Source of the DNA: Gammaproteobacteria bacterium CG11_big_fil_rev_8_21_14_0_20_46_22
GTDB taxonomy: Bacteria > Pseudomonadota > Gammaproteobacteria > UBA12402
Assembly: GCA_002796245.1 (NCBI GenBank)
Contig: PCWT01000032.1
Coordinates: forward strand, 1-34,091
Length of the DNA: 34,091 bases
Direction: 5' to 3'
Shown: positions 7,424 through 17,174 of the stretch, in pieces
Layout: each line of letters opens with the position of its first letter
Numbering within the stretch: position 1 is the first letter of the stretch
Made by a program: the position numbers and the translations under genes
Notes under the pieces: model-generated
What the model saw: only the letters and a program-made list of their open reading frames with translations
What the model was told of the DNA's origin: nothing
Database searches by the model: none

Positions 7424-10400
7424 ATGCCGCGCTTTGTCCACTTACAGCTACACAGTGAATACTCGCTGCAAGACGGCATTGTCACCCTACCCAAGCTGAT
7501 CGATAAGCTTAAGGCACACAAGATGCCGGCTGTGGCCTTAACGGACCACAATAATATCTTTGCCGCGGTTAAATTTTATAAAGCCTGTGTCAATGCAGGT
7601 ATCAAGCCCATATTGGGTGCGGATTTAAGCATTAAGCACACAAGCGGCCACTCGCAGCTAACGGTGTTATGCCAAAACGCCAAAGGCTACCATAATCTGT
7701 GTGTGTTACTGGCCAAAGCATACCGTGAAGGCCAAGAGACCCACCATGTCTTTGTTCATGAAGCCTGGTTTGGCGCACACGCCGAAGGCTTGATCGCCAT
7801 CATCCCCGCACATCACAATAACTTACACACACCGCTGCGAAAAAACGACGATGAAACACTCACCGCCAATATACGCTTTTGGCAAAGCACATTTCCCGAT
7901 CGCTTATACTTAGCCCTCGTGCGCACAGGTATGCCAGGTGATGAACAGGCGCTGCACGACAGCTTAAACTTGGCCGAACGCTTTAAGCTGCCAGTGATCG
8001 CCAGCAACGCCGTGCGCTTTATCGAGCCCGATGATTTTGAAGCGCACGAAGCACGCGTGTGCATCCACCGAGGCGAAATCCTCAATAACGCCAAGCGACC
8101 CAGACTTTACAGCGACGAACAGTACTTGCGCGATGAAAATACGATGTGCGAATTATTTTCAGACATTCCAGAAGCCCTTCAAAACACAGTTGAAATCGCC
8201 AAACGCTGCAACTTTGCCTTTGAATTTGGCCAAACGTTTTTACCCGACTTCCCCACGCCTGATAACATGAGCTTGGATGACTACATCGACCAGATGTCGC
8301 ACGACGGCTTAAATGAAAAGCTGCCTATCATCGCAAGCGCGACGGGAAAAACCGTGGCTGAACTGCGCCCAGAATACGAAACCCGCTTGCGCACAGAACT
8401 TGACGTCATCAAAGGCATGGGCTTTCCGGGCTACTTTTTGATTGTCGCCGACTTTATTCAATGGGCCAAAAATAATGGCATTCCCGTCGGCCCAGGCCGT
8501 GGTTCAGGCGCAGGCTCCCTGGTGGCGTATGTATTAAAAATTACCGACCTCGACCCTATTTATTATGAGCTACTGTTTGAGCGATTTCTAAACCCTGAGC
8601 GTGTATCCATGCCTGACTTCGACATAGACTTTTGCATGGAAGGTCGCGACCGCGTCATTGAGTATGTGGCACAAAAATACGGACGTGATAGCGTATCGCA
8701 AATCATCACCTTCGGTACCATGGCTGCCAAAGCCGTGGTGCGTGATGTAGGGCGCGTGTTAAACCATGGCTATGGTTTCGTTGATCGCATTGCTAAATGT
8801 ATCCCCTTTGAAATTGGCATGACGCTCGATAAAGCACTCCAAGAGCCGGCGCTTAAAGAACTCTACGATCATGATGATGAGGTGCGCACCATCATTGACC
8901 TGGCTAAAAAACTTGAGGGCATCTCACGCAACGCGGGTAAACATGCCGGTGGTGTGGTGATTGCGCCAGGCCAACTCACCGACTTTACCGCCGTATATTG
9001 CGAACAAGGCTCTACGCAAATTGTCAGCCAATTTGATAAAGATGATATTGAAACGATTGGTTTAGTTAAGTTTGACTTCTTGGGCCTTCGCACACTCACC
9101 ATCATTGATTGGGCGATCAAACTCATTAACGCGCGCCTTACAAAACAAAACGCAGCGCTTCTCGACATTCACCATATCCCACTGGATGACAAACCTAGCT
9201 TTAAACTTTTGCAAGCCTGCGACACCACTGCCGTCTTCCAACTTGAATCGCGCGGCATGAAGGATCTGATCAAACGCTTACAACCCGACCACTTTGAAGA
9301 GATCATCGCACTTGTTGCCCTTTTTCGCCCAGGCCCTTTGCAATCGGGCATGGTGGATGATTTTATTAACCGCAAACACGGCCGCGCGCAAGTGGTCTAC
9401 GCACACCCCCTGCTTGAGCCTATATTAAAACCCACCTACGGTGTGATTTTGTATCAAGAACAAGTCATGCAGATCGCACAAGACCTTGCAGGCTACACAC
9501 TGGGCGCTGCGGATATTTTACGCCGCGCTATGGGTAAGAAAAAACCTGAAGAGATGGCCAAGCAGCGTGAGATTTTTACGCAAGGCGCTGTAAACAATAA
9601 GATCGAACTTAAAACGGCCGAGTATGTTTTTGACTTGATGGAAAAATTCGCAGGCTACGGATTTAATAAATCACACTCTGCCGCTTATGCACTTATCGCC
9701 TACCAAACCGCCTATTTGAAATCGCATTACCCCGCAGAGTTTATGGCTGCTGTTTTATCTTCTGATATGGACAATACCGATAAAGTGGTGAACTTTATCA
9801 ACGATTGCAAACACTTAAAAATTGATATCTTGCCGCCAGAAATAAACACTAGCGAGTATAAATTCACACCCACCGACGATGGTCACATCCGCTTTGGCCT
9901 AGGCGCGATTAAAGGTGCCGGCGAGTCAGCATTGGATGTGCTTATTCAAGAGCGCGATCAAAACGGACCGTTTAAATCTTTTTATGATCTGTGCCACCGC
10001 GTGGATTCACGCAAAGTGAATAAACGCGTGTTTGAAGCTTTGATTAAATCCGGTGCGCTTGATAACTTAGGTCCATTGCGCAGTATAATTTACGCCTCGC
10101 TGCCTGTGTTCATGCGAGCTGCTGAGCAGCACGGTAAAAACGCTGAGCAAAACCAAGAAGATTTATTTGGCGCGATGGACGATGACGCTCATCATTTAGA
10201 GCCTGAATTTGCCAAAGCCAAACCCTGGCCTGAAAAACAATTACTCAGCTATGAAAAAGAAACGCTGGGTTTTTATTTCTCGGGTCATCCCTTTGAATCC
10301 GTGCGCGAAGAGCTTGCTCACATCACCTCATCGCCCTTAAGCCGCATTGCTAGCCAGCAAGGCAAAACCGCCACCGCCGCTGGATTGATCTCAAACTTTC

Positions 10401-10870
10401 GCACAGTGAAAACGAAACGCGGCAACCGCATGGCAATCTTTACGCTCGATGATGGCGAGGCCACACTCGATTGCATCGCTTTTAGCGAAACGTATGAGAA
10501 ACATCGCGACGCACTTCGCGCAGACAATTTGATCATCGCCACAGGCGAGGTCAGTCTAGATGAGTTTACCGAAAATTTTCGCCTTGCCGTCAAAGACATT
10601 TACACGCTACAAGCCGCGCGCACAAACTATGGCAAGCATGTGCAAATCCACTTAGACCCCAAAGGACACAAACCCGAAACAATGAATACACTTAAGCACA
10701 TACTCACACAGTTTAAAGGCAAGCTGCCGGTGTATATTCATTATCAAAATGCGCAAGCCCGTACGCTCTTGCCACTTGGCGAGCAATGGACAGTGACGCC
10801 GTCCGATGAGTTTTTTGAAACCCTAAAAAATGAGCTCGGCCTTCAGGCTAACTGTGTATTTAAAGCTTAG
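7424..10870 (+). CDS. dnaE: DNA polymerase III alpha subunit
   Basis: The replicative polymerase of the chromosome, a C-family enzyme acting in the Pol III holoenzyme. The protein has 1148 residues (E. coli 1160). An N-terminal PHP domain starts at residue 4 (RFVHLQLHSEYSLQDG). The palm holds PDFDIDF with catalytic Asp398 and Asp400, and the third catalytic Asp is Asp551 in KFDFLGLRTLT. Helix-hairpin-helix and OB-fold regions follow (OB near 985-1070, GNRMAIFTLDDGEATLDC). A beta-clamp binding peptide QEDLF is at 911-915. The gene has its own promoter. In many gammaproteobacteria dnaE lies next to rnhB in the same direction; here it is convergent with that cluster and separated from it by a small secreted-protein gene. 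The Shine-Dalgarno site is weak (CAGAGA). Confidence 0.98.
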   Translation: MPRFVHLQLHSEYSLQDGIVTLPKLIDKLKAHKMPAVALTDHNNIFAAVKFYKACVNAGIKPILGADLSIKHTSGHSQLTVLCQNAKGYHNLCVLLAKAYREGQETHHVFVHEAWFGAHAEGLIAIIPAHHNNLHTPLRKNDDETLTANIRFWQSTFPDRLYLALVRTGMPGDEQALHDSLNLAERFKLPVIASNAVRFIEPDDFEAHEARVCIHRGEILNNAKRPRLYSDEQYLRDENTMCELFSDIPEALQNTVEIAKRCNFAFEFGQTFLPDFPTPDNMSLDDYIDQMSHDGLNEKLPIIASATGKTVAELRPEYETRLRTELDVIKGMGFPGYFLIVADFIQWAKNNGIPVGPGRGSGAGSLVAYVLKITDLDPIYYELLFERFLNPERVSMPDFDIDFCMEGRDRVIEYVAQKYGRDSVSQIITFGTMAAKAVVRDVGRVLNHGYGFVDRIAKCIPFEIGMTLDKALQEPALKELYDHDDEVRTIIDLAKKLEGISRNAGKHAGGVVIAPGQLTDFTAVYCEQGSTQIVSQFDKDDIETIGLVKFDFLGLRTLTIIDWAIKLINARLTKQNAALLDIHHIPLDDKPSFKLLQACDTTAVFQLESRGMKDLIKRLQPDHFEEIIALVALFRPGPLQSGMVDDFINRKHGRAQVVYAHPLLEPILKPTYGVILYQEQVMQIAQDLAGYTLGAADILRRAMGKKKPEEMAKQREIFTQGAVNNKIELKTAEYVFDLMEKFAGYGFNKSHSAAYALIAYQTAYLKSHYPAEFMAAVLSSDMDNTDKVVNFINDCKHLKIDILPPEINTSEYKFTPTDDGHIRFGLGAIKGAGESALDVLIQERDQNGPFKSFYDLCHRVDSRKVNKRVFEALIKSGALDNLGPLRSIIYASLPVFMRAAEQHGKNAEQNQEDLFGAMDDDAHHLEPEFAKAKPWPEKQLLSYEKETLGFYFSGHPFESVREELAHITSSPLSRIASQQGKTATAAGLISNFRTVKTKRGNRMAIFTLDDGEATLDCIAFSETYEKHRDALRADNLIIATGEVSLDEFTENFRLAVKDIYTLQAARTNYGKHVQIHLDPKGHKPETMNTLKHILTQFKGKLPVYIHYQNAQARTLLPLGEQWTVTPSDEFFETLKNELGLQANCVFKA

Positions 10871-10967
10871 GTAACTATTCAAAAAAATCTAATGCATCGA
10901 CACCTCTCTTTGAGAAATAGTATTTTTCTTTGCGTGATGGGGATCTGAATAATTACACGCTTAGACC

Positions 10968-11384
10968 CTAGGCCTGTTGATGCTGAGTAAACACCGGTGA
11001 TTGATAATAACAAACCGGCACACCATCTTGAGTGGTCGTACAAGTTGCGCCGCCTTCTTCGTCCACTGAGAAACGTGTGCCGCTTTTAACACCATAGAAC
11101 TCTTCTGGATTACCATACACTCGCAAACCCATTTCAACATCAACCACTGGATAGTTCTGTTGATCGTAAGAGGCTGGCATACAGCCAGCTACCACATCGC
11201 TCGCTGCTAGCTGTGTCCAGGCAATTAAATTTCGCGTGCCTGCAGCATAGACATTCATATAGGTAACAGCAGGCGTCAAACCATGTTGATAAATCGTGTT
11301 TGGATTATAATAAAAACACACACTCGCTGAAAATGACACGCCACCTAGACAAAGAAAAAACAGTAAGCACAATGTTTGTTTCAT
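10968..11384 (-). CDS. Small secreted protein with four cysteines, unknown function
   Basis: 138 residues with a clear signal peptide (MKQTLCLLFFLCLGGVSFSA) cut near residue 20. The mature part has Cys23, Cys68, Cys115 and Cys125, enough for two disulfides in the periplasm, and a C-terminus rich in Gln. GGGAG lies 10 nt before the ATG. It lies between the convergent dnaE and the rnhB end of the lipid A cluster, 40 nt after rnhB, so it may be read from that operon; no promoter was evident in the gap. I do not recognise the family. Confidence 0.65.
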   Translation of the reverse strand: MKQTLCLLFFLCLGGVSFSASVCFYYNPNTIYQHGLTPAVTYMNVYAAGTRNLIAWTQLAASDVVAGCMPASYDQQNYPVVDVEMGLRVYGNPEEFYGVKSGTRFSVDEEGGATCTTTQDGVPVCYYQSPVFTQHQQA

Positions 11385-11424
11385 CTTCTAACACTCCCTG
11401 TTCTTAATAGAGTGTAGACGGCTT

Positions 11425-12018
11425 TTATCCATTTTCCATCATTGACAAATAATCACCCAAAGCCAAGCGTGCCTTAATCGGCGCATACGAGCGGCGATGC
11501 AAATTTAAAACGCCGTATTGCTCAATCGCAGCCAAGTGCGCCTTAGTCGGATAGCCCTTATGCTGATTAAAGCCGTATTGCGGGAATTGCTCGTGCAGAG
11601 CGTACATTTGCCGATCACGTGTGACTTTCGCGATAATCGACGCCGCAGAAATTTCCGGGATTTTGCTATCGCCCTTGATAACCGCTTGAGCCTCACAAGC
11701 AAACTCTGGGCAGAACTTACCATCCACAAAAATTTTATTCGGCGGAATAGATAAACCTGCCACGGCGCGCTGCATGGCAATAAAGGTGGCTTGAAAAATA
11801 TTGTGCGTATCGATCTCTTGCGGCGTGCATTCGCCAAAAGCATAAGCCAAAGCTTTTTCGCAAATTTCATCGAAGAGTGATTCGCGTTTTTTCTCAGAGA
11901 GTTTTTTGGAATCCATTAAACCCTGGATCGGACGATTCGGATCAAGAATCACCGCAGCGGTAACGACATTGCCGATTAAAGGACCTCGCCCGACTTCATC
12001 GACACCAGCAATAAGCAT
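11425..12018 (-). CDS. rnhB: Ribonuclease HII
   Basis: Removes ribonucleotides from RNA-DNA hybrids, including single ribonucleotides misincorporated during replication. 197 residues, the usual length. The N-terminal [15 protein letters not shown] supplies the first acidic pair (Asp7, Glu8). The later stretch [20 protein letters not shown] with its conserved Lys/Ser and Asp and the HKGYPTKAH segment are typical of the family. The start is 5 nt after the lpxA stop, so it is the last recognisable gene of the lipid A operon. lpxB, usually between lpxA and rnhB, is not here. Confidence 0.96.
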   Translation of the reverse strand: MLIAGVDEVGRGPLIGNVVTAAVILDPNRPIQGLMDSKKLSEKKRESLFDEICEKALAYAFGECTPQEIDTHNIFQATFIAMQRAVAGLSIPPNKIFVDGKFCPEFACEAQAVIKGDSKIPEISAASIIAKVTRDRQMYALHEQFPQYGFNQHKGYPTKAHLAAIEQYGVLNLHRRSYAPIKARLALGDYLSMMENG

Positions 12019-12023
12019 GCAGG

Positions 12024-12794
12024 CTACTTCGCCAAACCACGCTCAGAGCGTTTAATTGCCTCGATAAACAAAGCAATTTTCTCACACTCAGGCAACATAG
12101 TGGTTAACTGTGCTATCGCTTCTTCACTGGTGAGCCCTGAGCGAAACACCACACGATACGCGCGCTTAAGCCACAGCATATCCTCAGGCGTAAAGCCGTG
12201 ACGCTTTAAACCCACGGAATTTAAACCAAAAGGTTTAGCAAAGTTGCCGGACATCATCACAAAAGGTGCGACATCCTTAGCCACCATCGAGCCGCCCGAA
12301 CAAATACTGTAGCTGCCCACGTGACAGAATTGGTGCACCGCACTCAAGCCGCCCAAAATCGCATGATCATGGATTGTCACGTGGCCCGCTAACGAAACAC
12401 CGTTAGCCATAATGACATGATTGCCGACAATACTGTCATGACCGACATGCACATACGCCATCAATAAATTATCGCCGCCGATTTTGGTCACACCGCCGCC
12501 TTGCGCCGTACCACGGTTAAGCGTGGTGAACTCGCGAATTTTATTGCGATCACCGATTTCCAGCCAAACTTCTTCGCCTTTGTATTTCAAATCCTGGGAA
12601 ATCTCACCCACAGAAGCAAATTGGAAAATGTGATTGTCGCGGCCGATTTTTGTAGGCCCCTTAATAACGGCGTGCGATTCAACAACCGTGCCCGCACCGA
12701 TTTCAACATCTGGACCAATAATCGCATACGGGCCCACTTTTACATCGCCAGCCAACTTGGCCGAAGGATCAATGATCGCGCGAGGATCAATCAT
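12024..12794 (-). CDS. lpxA: UDP-N-acetylglucosamine acyltransferase (lipid A step 1)
   Basis: Transfers a 3-hydroxyacyl chain from acyl carrier protein to the 3-OH of UDP-GlcNAc, the first step of lipid A synthesis. 256 residues (E. coli 262). The first ~190 residues show the hexapeptide repeats of a left-handed beta-helix ([16 protein letters not shown]...), and the rest is the helical C-terminal domain. The catalytic His is His119 in [13 protein letters not shown], matching E. coli His125. The start overlaps the fabZ end by 8 nt, so translation is probably coupled. Confidence 0.97.
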   Translation of the reverse strand: MIDPRAIIDPSAKLAGDVKVGPYAIIGPDVEIGAGTVVESHAVIKGPTKIGRDNHIFQFASVGEISQDLKYKGEEVWLEIGDRNKIREFTTLNRGTAQGGGVTKIGGDNLLMAYVHVGHDSIVGNHVIMANGVSLAGHVTIHDHAILGGLSAVHQFCHVGSYSICSGGSMVAKDVAPFVMMSGNFAKPFGLNSVGLKRHGFTPEDMLWLKRAYRVVFRSGLTSEEAIAQLTTMLPECEKIALFIEAIKRSERGLAK

Positions 12795-13248
12795 TCGCCT
12801 TACCCTCTTTCACACGAATGCTCATGAGCTCAGCCGTGCAAGCAATCTCATCGTCGACTCGCGCAATAGCCTTAACTTTCCAAAGATCAGTACGGCGCTT
12901 AATCAACTCAATTTCAAGTAATAACTGGTCACCAGGCACAACCATTCGCTTGAAACGCGCTTTATCAATACCTGCAAACAAGTACGGCGCTGAATTAGCA
13001 TCTTCTTTGGTGCACATAAAGGCAAAGATGGTAGCTGCTTGCGCCAAGGCTTCCAGCATCAAAACCCCCGGAAAAACCGGCTTTTGTGGAAAATGCCCTT
13101 GAAAGAAAGCTTCGTTAATCGTGACATTTTTTACGGCCAATAAGCGTTTAGCGTGTTCAAACCCTAGCACTTTATCGACGAATAAAAAGGGCGGGCGCTG
13201 TGGCAAGTGAGCCAACACGTCTTCAACAGATAAAATAGACTTCGTCAT
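12787..13248 (-). CDS. fabZ: 3-hydroxyacyl-ACP dehydratase
   Basis: Dehydrates beta-hydroxyacyl-ACP in fatty acid elongation and so competes with LpxA and LpxD for the same substrate. 153 residues of hot-dog fold. LPQRPPFLFVD is the N-terminal signature; GHFPQKPVFPGVLMLEALAQ contains catalytic His52 and Glu66. The gene starts directly at the lpxD stop and overlaps lpxA by 8 nt. Confidence 0.97.
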   Translation of the reverse strand: MTKSILSVEDVLAHLPQRPPFLFVDKVLGFEHAKRLLAVKNVTINEAFFQGHFPQKPVFPGVLMLEALAQAATIFAFMCTKEDANSAPYLFAGIDKARFKRMVVPGDQLLLEIELIKRRTDLWKVKAIARVDDEIACTAELMSIRVKEGKAND

Positions 13249-14256
13249 CTAATCCTCAACTTTCTTTGCAATACGATTTAGTTTACGAACAGACTCATCG
13301 AGCTTACGCAGACGCGCAACGCATTTTCGCCAGGCCGTGTTAGGCAACAAGGCTGTACCCGATGAGTAAATACCTTTTTCTTTGATATCATTAGATACCT
13401 CAGCGCGAGCCGTTAAGATCACACCATCAGTGATACTCAAGTGACCTGCAATACCCACAGCACCACCAAATAAACAGTACTTGCCAATTTTTACGCTACC
13501 CGCCACAGCAGAACAGGCCGCGATCGCTGTGTGATCGCCAATCTCTACGTTATGACCAATTTGGATCAGGTTATCGAGACGCACGCCATGACCAATGATC
13601 GTATTACCCAAAGTACCACGATCAATCGTGGTATTCGCCCCAATTTCAACATCGTCACCCACTATCACAGAACCAATTTGTGGAACTTTGTGCCAGCGGC
13701 CTTCATGCATTGCATTACCAAAACCATCGCTGCCAATCACCGCACCTTGATGCACAATCACGCGCGCACCCAGCTTCACATGATGAGCAATCACCGCGTT
13801 TGTTTTAATATGGCTACCTTCGCCGATATCTGCAGAGTCTTCAATGACAGCTCCTGCCTCAATGATAACGCCCGCCGCAAGCTTCACTTCACGGCCAATC
13901 ACCACATTAGGGCCAATAAATACGGAGTTCGCAATTTCACACGCATCGCCTATAGAGGCGCTGCGGTCGATACCGGTTCGCTCGGGCTGGTACGCAAAAA
14001 GAGCGGCCAACTGGGCGTAAGCAAAATACGGATCCTTAACCACGAGACTCGCACAAGGGCAGGATGAAACATCAGCCTCACGCACAATGACAGCGGCAGC
14101 TTGAGTTTGGGAAAGCTCAGCCAAATACTTTTGATTATGAAAAAAAGAGATCGCTTGATTATCCGCTTCGCGCAATGTGGCCAAACGGGACACATCAAGT
14201 GAGGCATCACCGATCAACTTGGCTTGAATTTTCTCTGCAAGCTCCCCTAGATTCAC
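13249..14256 (-). CDS. lpxD: UDP-3-O-acyl-glucosamine N-acyltransferase (lipid A step 3)
   Basis: Adds the second hydroxyacyl chain, to the 2-amino group, in lipid A synthesis. 335 residues (E. coli 341). Residues ~1-95 form the uridine-binding domain, ~100-290 the left-handed beta-helix of hexapeptide repeats, and the rest a helical tail. Likely catalytic His235 lies in IQIGHNVEIG, matching E. coli His239. It lies 12 nt after skp and abuts fabZ, the standard gammaproteobacterial order. Confidence 0.97.
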   Translation of the reverse strand: MNLGELAEKIQAKLIGDASLDVSRLATLREADNQAISFFHNQKYLAELSQTQAAAVIVREADVSSCPCASLVVKDPYFAYAQLAALFAYQPERTGIDRSASIGDACEIANSVFIGPNVVIGREVKLAAGVIIEAGAVIEDSADIGEGSHIKTNAVIAHHVKLGARVIVHQGAVIGSDGFGNAMHEGRWHKVPQIGSVIVGDDVEIGANTTIDRGTLGNTIIGHGVRLDNLIQIGHNVEIGDHTAIAACSAVAGSVKIGKYCLFGGAVGIAGHLSITDGVILTARAEVSNDIKEKGIYSSGTALLPNTAWRKCVARLRKLDESVRKLNRIAKKVED

Positions 14257-14268
14257 CGCGACACCGTT

Positions 14269-14853
14269 TTACTGATCGAAACGTTTTTCAACGTCAGAGG
14301 TGATATCCAATGTATCTGACCAATAAATCACACCATGCGAAGGCAACACTAAGGTCAAATGTTTTTCTTTGGCCACCGCGACAACAGCGGCTTTCAGCTG
14401 ACCAACGAATTTATCCATCGCTTTTTGCTCACTGTCTTGCGCACCTTGCTGGAAAGCTGATTCCATTTGGCTAATACTAGACTGCTGGGCAGCGATTTTC
14501 TTTTGCAAAGCGCTGCGTTCGCTAGCTTGCATCACGCTTTCATTTTTCTTGTAGTCGGCCATCATTTTATCAAGCGCCTTTATTGAGGCTTGAACTTGCT
14601 TTTTCTTCGCCAAAAACTTTTCATGCAAATCACTTTTTGTGTCTTGAACTTCTTTAGAATCCGAAAAAATCTTCTGCACATCCACAACACCCACTGTCGG
14701 GGCTGCAGACTGCGTTGTGGCCACAGGCGCGCTAGCCGGCACTGTTGATACATTGGCAGGAGAAGCCGTAACTGCTGCTGTGCTAGCCATAGGCGCAGCG
14801 TAAGCGCCAAGAGCCAAAGTGGTTGCTGCTAAAGTAAGAAACGCTTTTTTCAT
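14269..14853 (-). CDS. skp: Periplasmic chaperone Skp/OmpH
   Basis: Holds unfolded outer-membrane proteins in the periplasm for delivery to BamA. 194 residues from the ATG at 14853, chosen because AGAGGAGAG precedes it and because it gives a clean signal peptide (MKKAFLTLAATTLALGAYAA); the frame extends 30 codons further upstream without such signals. After an unusually long Ala/Thr/Ser/Pro linker (~21-55) comes VGVVDVQKIFSDS, the Skp N-terminal strand, then long helices forming the tentacles (~65-150), and the closing strand LTLVLPSHGVIYWS. It starts 17 nt after bamA, the usual arrangement. Confidence 0.93.
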   Translation of the reverse strand: MKKAFLTLAATTLALGAYAAPMASTAAVTASPANVSTVPASAPVATTQSAAPTVGVVDVQKIFSDSKEVQDTKSDLHEKFLAKKKQVQASIKALDKMMADYKKNESVMQASERSALQKKIAAQQSSISQMESAFQQGAQDSEQKAMDKFVGQLKAAVVAVAKEKHLTLVLPSHGVIYWSDTLDITSDVEKRFDQ

Positions 14854-14869
14854 GTTGCACTCTCCTCTA

Positions 14870-17170
14870 TTAAAACGATGTGCCAATATTAAACTGGAAA
14901 ATATTTTTATTATCTTGCCTGGCCGGATTAATGGCTTTAGCAAAGCTAAACTTCAATACACCCGTAAACGGAGTCAGCCAGTCGACTTCAAGACCCGCTG
15001 AATAACGCAAACCATTACGGTCAGGGTTATCGGCTTTTTCTTGAGCCGTGGACTTCGTATCAAAGACATTACCACCATCGACAAAGGCCATGGTGCGCAA
15101 AGATTTACTGATAGGGTTCGGGAAAATGATGCCTGCACGCGCTGTCGCCAAGGTATTACCACCCAGCGCATTACCGTTGGCATCTTGCGGACCCAAAGTG
15201 TTACCTTCGTAACCCGCCACAGTGCCCATGCCACCTGCGTAGAAGTTTTTAAAGAATGGTAAGCGCTGATAAGCCCCGTAACCGCCACCATAACCAACTT
15301 CTTCACGCGTCATGAAGACCAAAGAAGCAAACAACGGCTGATAAAAGCGGAACGTATAATCGCCCGTATAGTATTCCAGGCCGCGCTTCGATGCCGGCGC
15401 TGACAAAGTGAGTCCCAGGTTGGAGTAAATACCTTTCGTTGGGAATACGCTGCGATTAAGGTTGTTAAATGTCCAGCCTGTATTAAACAAGAACTGCAAG
15501 AAAGTATCACCATGCTGATCTTTAAACTGTGTCATCACGGGTGCTGCTGAACCACTGATAATAAGGTGCAAATAATCCAGACCCACACCGGCTTGGATAC
15601 TGTTATGCAAACTCATCGGGATGCTGTAATTCATCCCAAAGCCATAGTTGTTCGTGGCATAATCAGAAATGTTTTGCTTGTCTGCATCGAAACGGCTGGC
15701 GTAGAGATTAAACCCTCGACCCACACCCCAAGGCGTATAATACGGGTTGTAATAGTTTAATGAGCCACTCAGGGTTGACTGACTACGCTGTGCACTAACA
15801 CTAAATTGATTACCCGTACCGTAAAAGTTCGACTGCGATAGTGAAGCATTAACCAAGAAGCCATCAAGATCCGAGTAGCCTACGCCCGCTTGGATTTCAC
15901 CACCCGGGTAAGTCTGCATATTGTAATTGATATCTTCTTCATTGCGACGGCCAGGCACAGGCTTGACCTGCTCATCCACACCCTGAACGAAAGGCAATAA
16001 CTGCAATTGCTGCTTCGAGTTCGCAAGCTTGGTGCTTGAAGCCTCTTCACCTTCCATTTGCGTTAAAGCGCGACGGAAAGCGTTATCATTCGTGTGAGGT
16101 GCGCCACTGAAAGTAATGCGCCGCACATAAACACGCCGACCCGGGTTAATATTAAAGGTAATAAACACGCGGTGTGTTTTTTCATCAACAGCATCCTTGG
16201 GAACGATTTCAGAACGCGCATAACCCTTGTCACCAATGGCAAAACCAATGGCTTTCTCCGCGCTAACGATCGCATCTTTAGAATACACATCGCCATCATG
16301 AATCGGCACTAAAGCCCGAAGCTGTTGGCGAGGTAAAATCAAACGACCTGCTAACTTAAAGCCTGAAAAATGATACTGCGGACCCTCTGTGATTTTCACC
16401 ACAATATAAACCTGTTTGCGATCAGGGCTTAAAGAAACCTGTGAAGAGTCAATCGACATCTTCAAATAACCCTTATTCAGATAAAAGTTTTTCAACGCTT
16501 CGAGGTCAGCTTGCAACTTCTCGCTGGAATACTCATCGTCATGCGTAAACCAGCTGAATAACCCTGGTGTAGACAACTTGAACTGAGACAACACATCATG
16601 CTCGGTAAAAGCCTGGTGACCAATCACACGAATTTGTTTAATTTTAGCGACGACACCTTCAGAAATAGCAATGTTGATGGCCATACGATCGTGAGACAGG
16701 CTGTGATGCGTCACACTGACGCGCGCATTGTATTTACCATGAGAATAATACTGGCTTAGCAAAGCTGAACGAATCTGCTTCAAGGAAGTGCGGTTATACT
16801 CATAACCTTCAGCAATATTCATTTTCTGCAACACTTGCAACAACTCTTTGGTCTTGATGACCTTATTGCCGCTAATCGTGATTTTGCTAACGACCGGTAA
16901 GACTTCCACTTTAACAATGAGGGTGCCACTATCTTCAAGTAACTGAACATTCTTAAAGAAACCGGTTTTGTACAAGTCTTTAATCACTTCGTTGGACTTT
17001 TCAGGCGTTAGGTCTTCCCCCACCTTCACTGGCATATGGCTCATCGCTGTTGCCGTGGAAATTCGCCCCAAACCTTCAAAACGAATGCGTTTAATAACAA
17101 ACGCCGATGCATGGCTTGTTAATACAACCAATAATACGAGACTAAGAGAGTGTGTAAATAATCGCTTCAT
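14870..17170 (-). CDS. bamA: Outer-membrane protein assembly factor BamA
   Basis: Inserts barrel proteins into the outer membrane. 766 residues (E. coli 810). Signal peptide 1-23, five POTRA domains to about residue 410 (first FVIKRIRFEGLGRIS, fifth RRVYVRRITFSG), then a 16-strand Omp85 barrel ending in FQFNIGTSF with C-terminal Phe. In loop 6 the family's VRGF/Y motif reads VAGYEGNTLGP, with Ala652 where Arg is usual (see findings). The gene starts 4 nt after cdsA. dxr and rseP, which normally sit between cdsA and bamA, are missing. Its own ribosome site is weak (AGAAG), suggesting coupling to cdsA translation. Confidence 0.97.
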   Translation of the reverse strand: MKRLFTHSLSLVLLVVLTSHASAFVIKRIRFEGLGRISTATAMSHMPVKVGEDLTPEKSNEVIKDLYKTGFFKNVQLLEDSGTLIVKVEVLPVVSKITISGNKVIKTKELLQVLQKMNIAEGYEYNRTSLKQIRSALLSQYYSHGKYNARVSVTHHSLSHDRMAINIAISEGVVAKIKQIRVIGHQAFTEHDVLSQFKLSTPGLFSWFTHDDEYSSEKLQADLEALKNFYLNKGYLKMSIDSSQVSLSPDRKQVYIVVKITEGPQYHFSGFKLAGRLILPRQQLRALVPIHDGDVYSKDAIVSAEKAIGFAIGDKGYARSEIVPKDAVDEKTHRVFITFNINPGRRVYVRRITFSGAPHTNDNAFRRALTQMEGEEASSTKLANSKQQLQLLPFVQGVDEQVKPVPGRRNEEDINYNMQTYPGGEIQAGVGYSDLDGFLVNASLSQSNFYGTGNQFSVSAQRSQSTLSGSLNYYNPYYTPWGVGRGFNLYASRFDADKQNISDYATNNYGFGMNYSIPMSLHNSIQAGVGLDYLHLIISGSAAPVMTQFKDQHGDTFLQFLFNTGWTFNNLNRSVFPTKGIYSNLGLTLSAPASKRGLEYYTGDYTFRFYQPLFASLVFMTREEVGYGGGYGAYQRLPFFKNFYAGGMGTVAGYEGNTLGPQDANGNALGGNTLATARAGIIFPNPISKSLRTMAFVDGGNVFDTKSTAQEKADNPDRNGLRYSAGLEVDWLTPFTGVLKFSFAKAINPARQDNKNIFQFNIGTSF

Positions 17171-17174
17171 TCTT

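Noticed and set aside
13531-14067. 178-codon plus-strand frame opposite lpxD
   Set aside because: lpxD on the other strand is complete with its catalytic His and hexapeptide repeats; this frame is its shadow.
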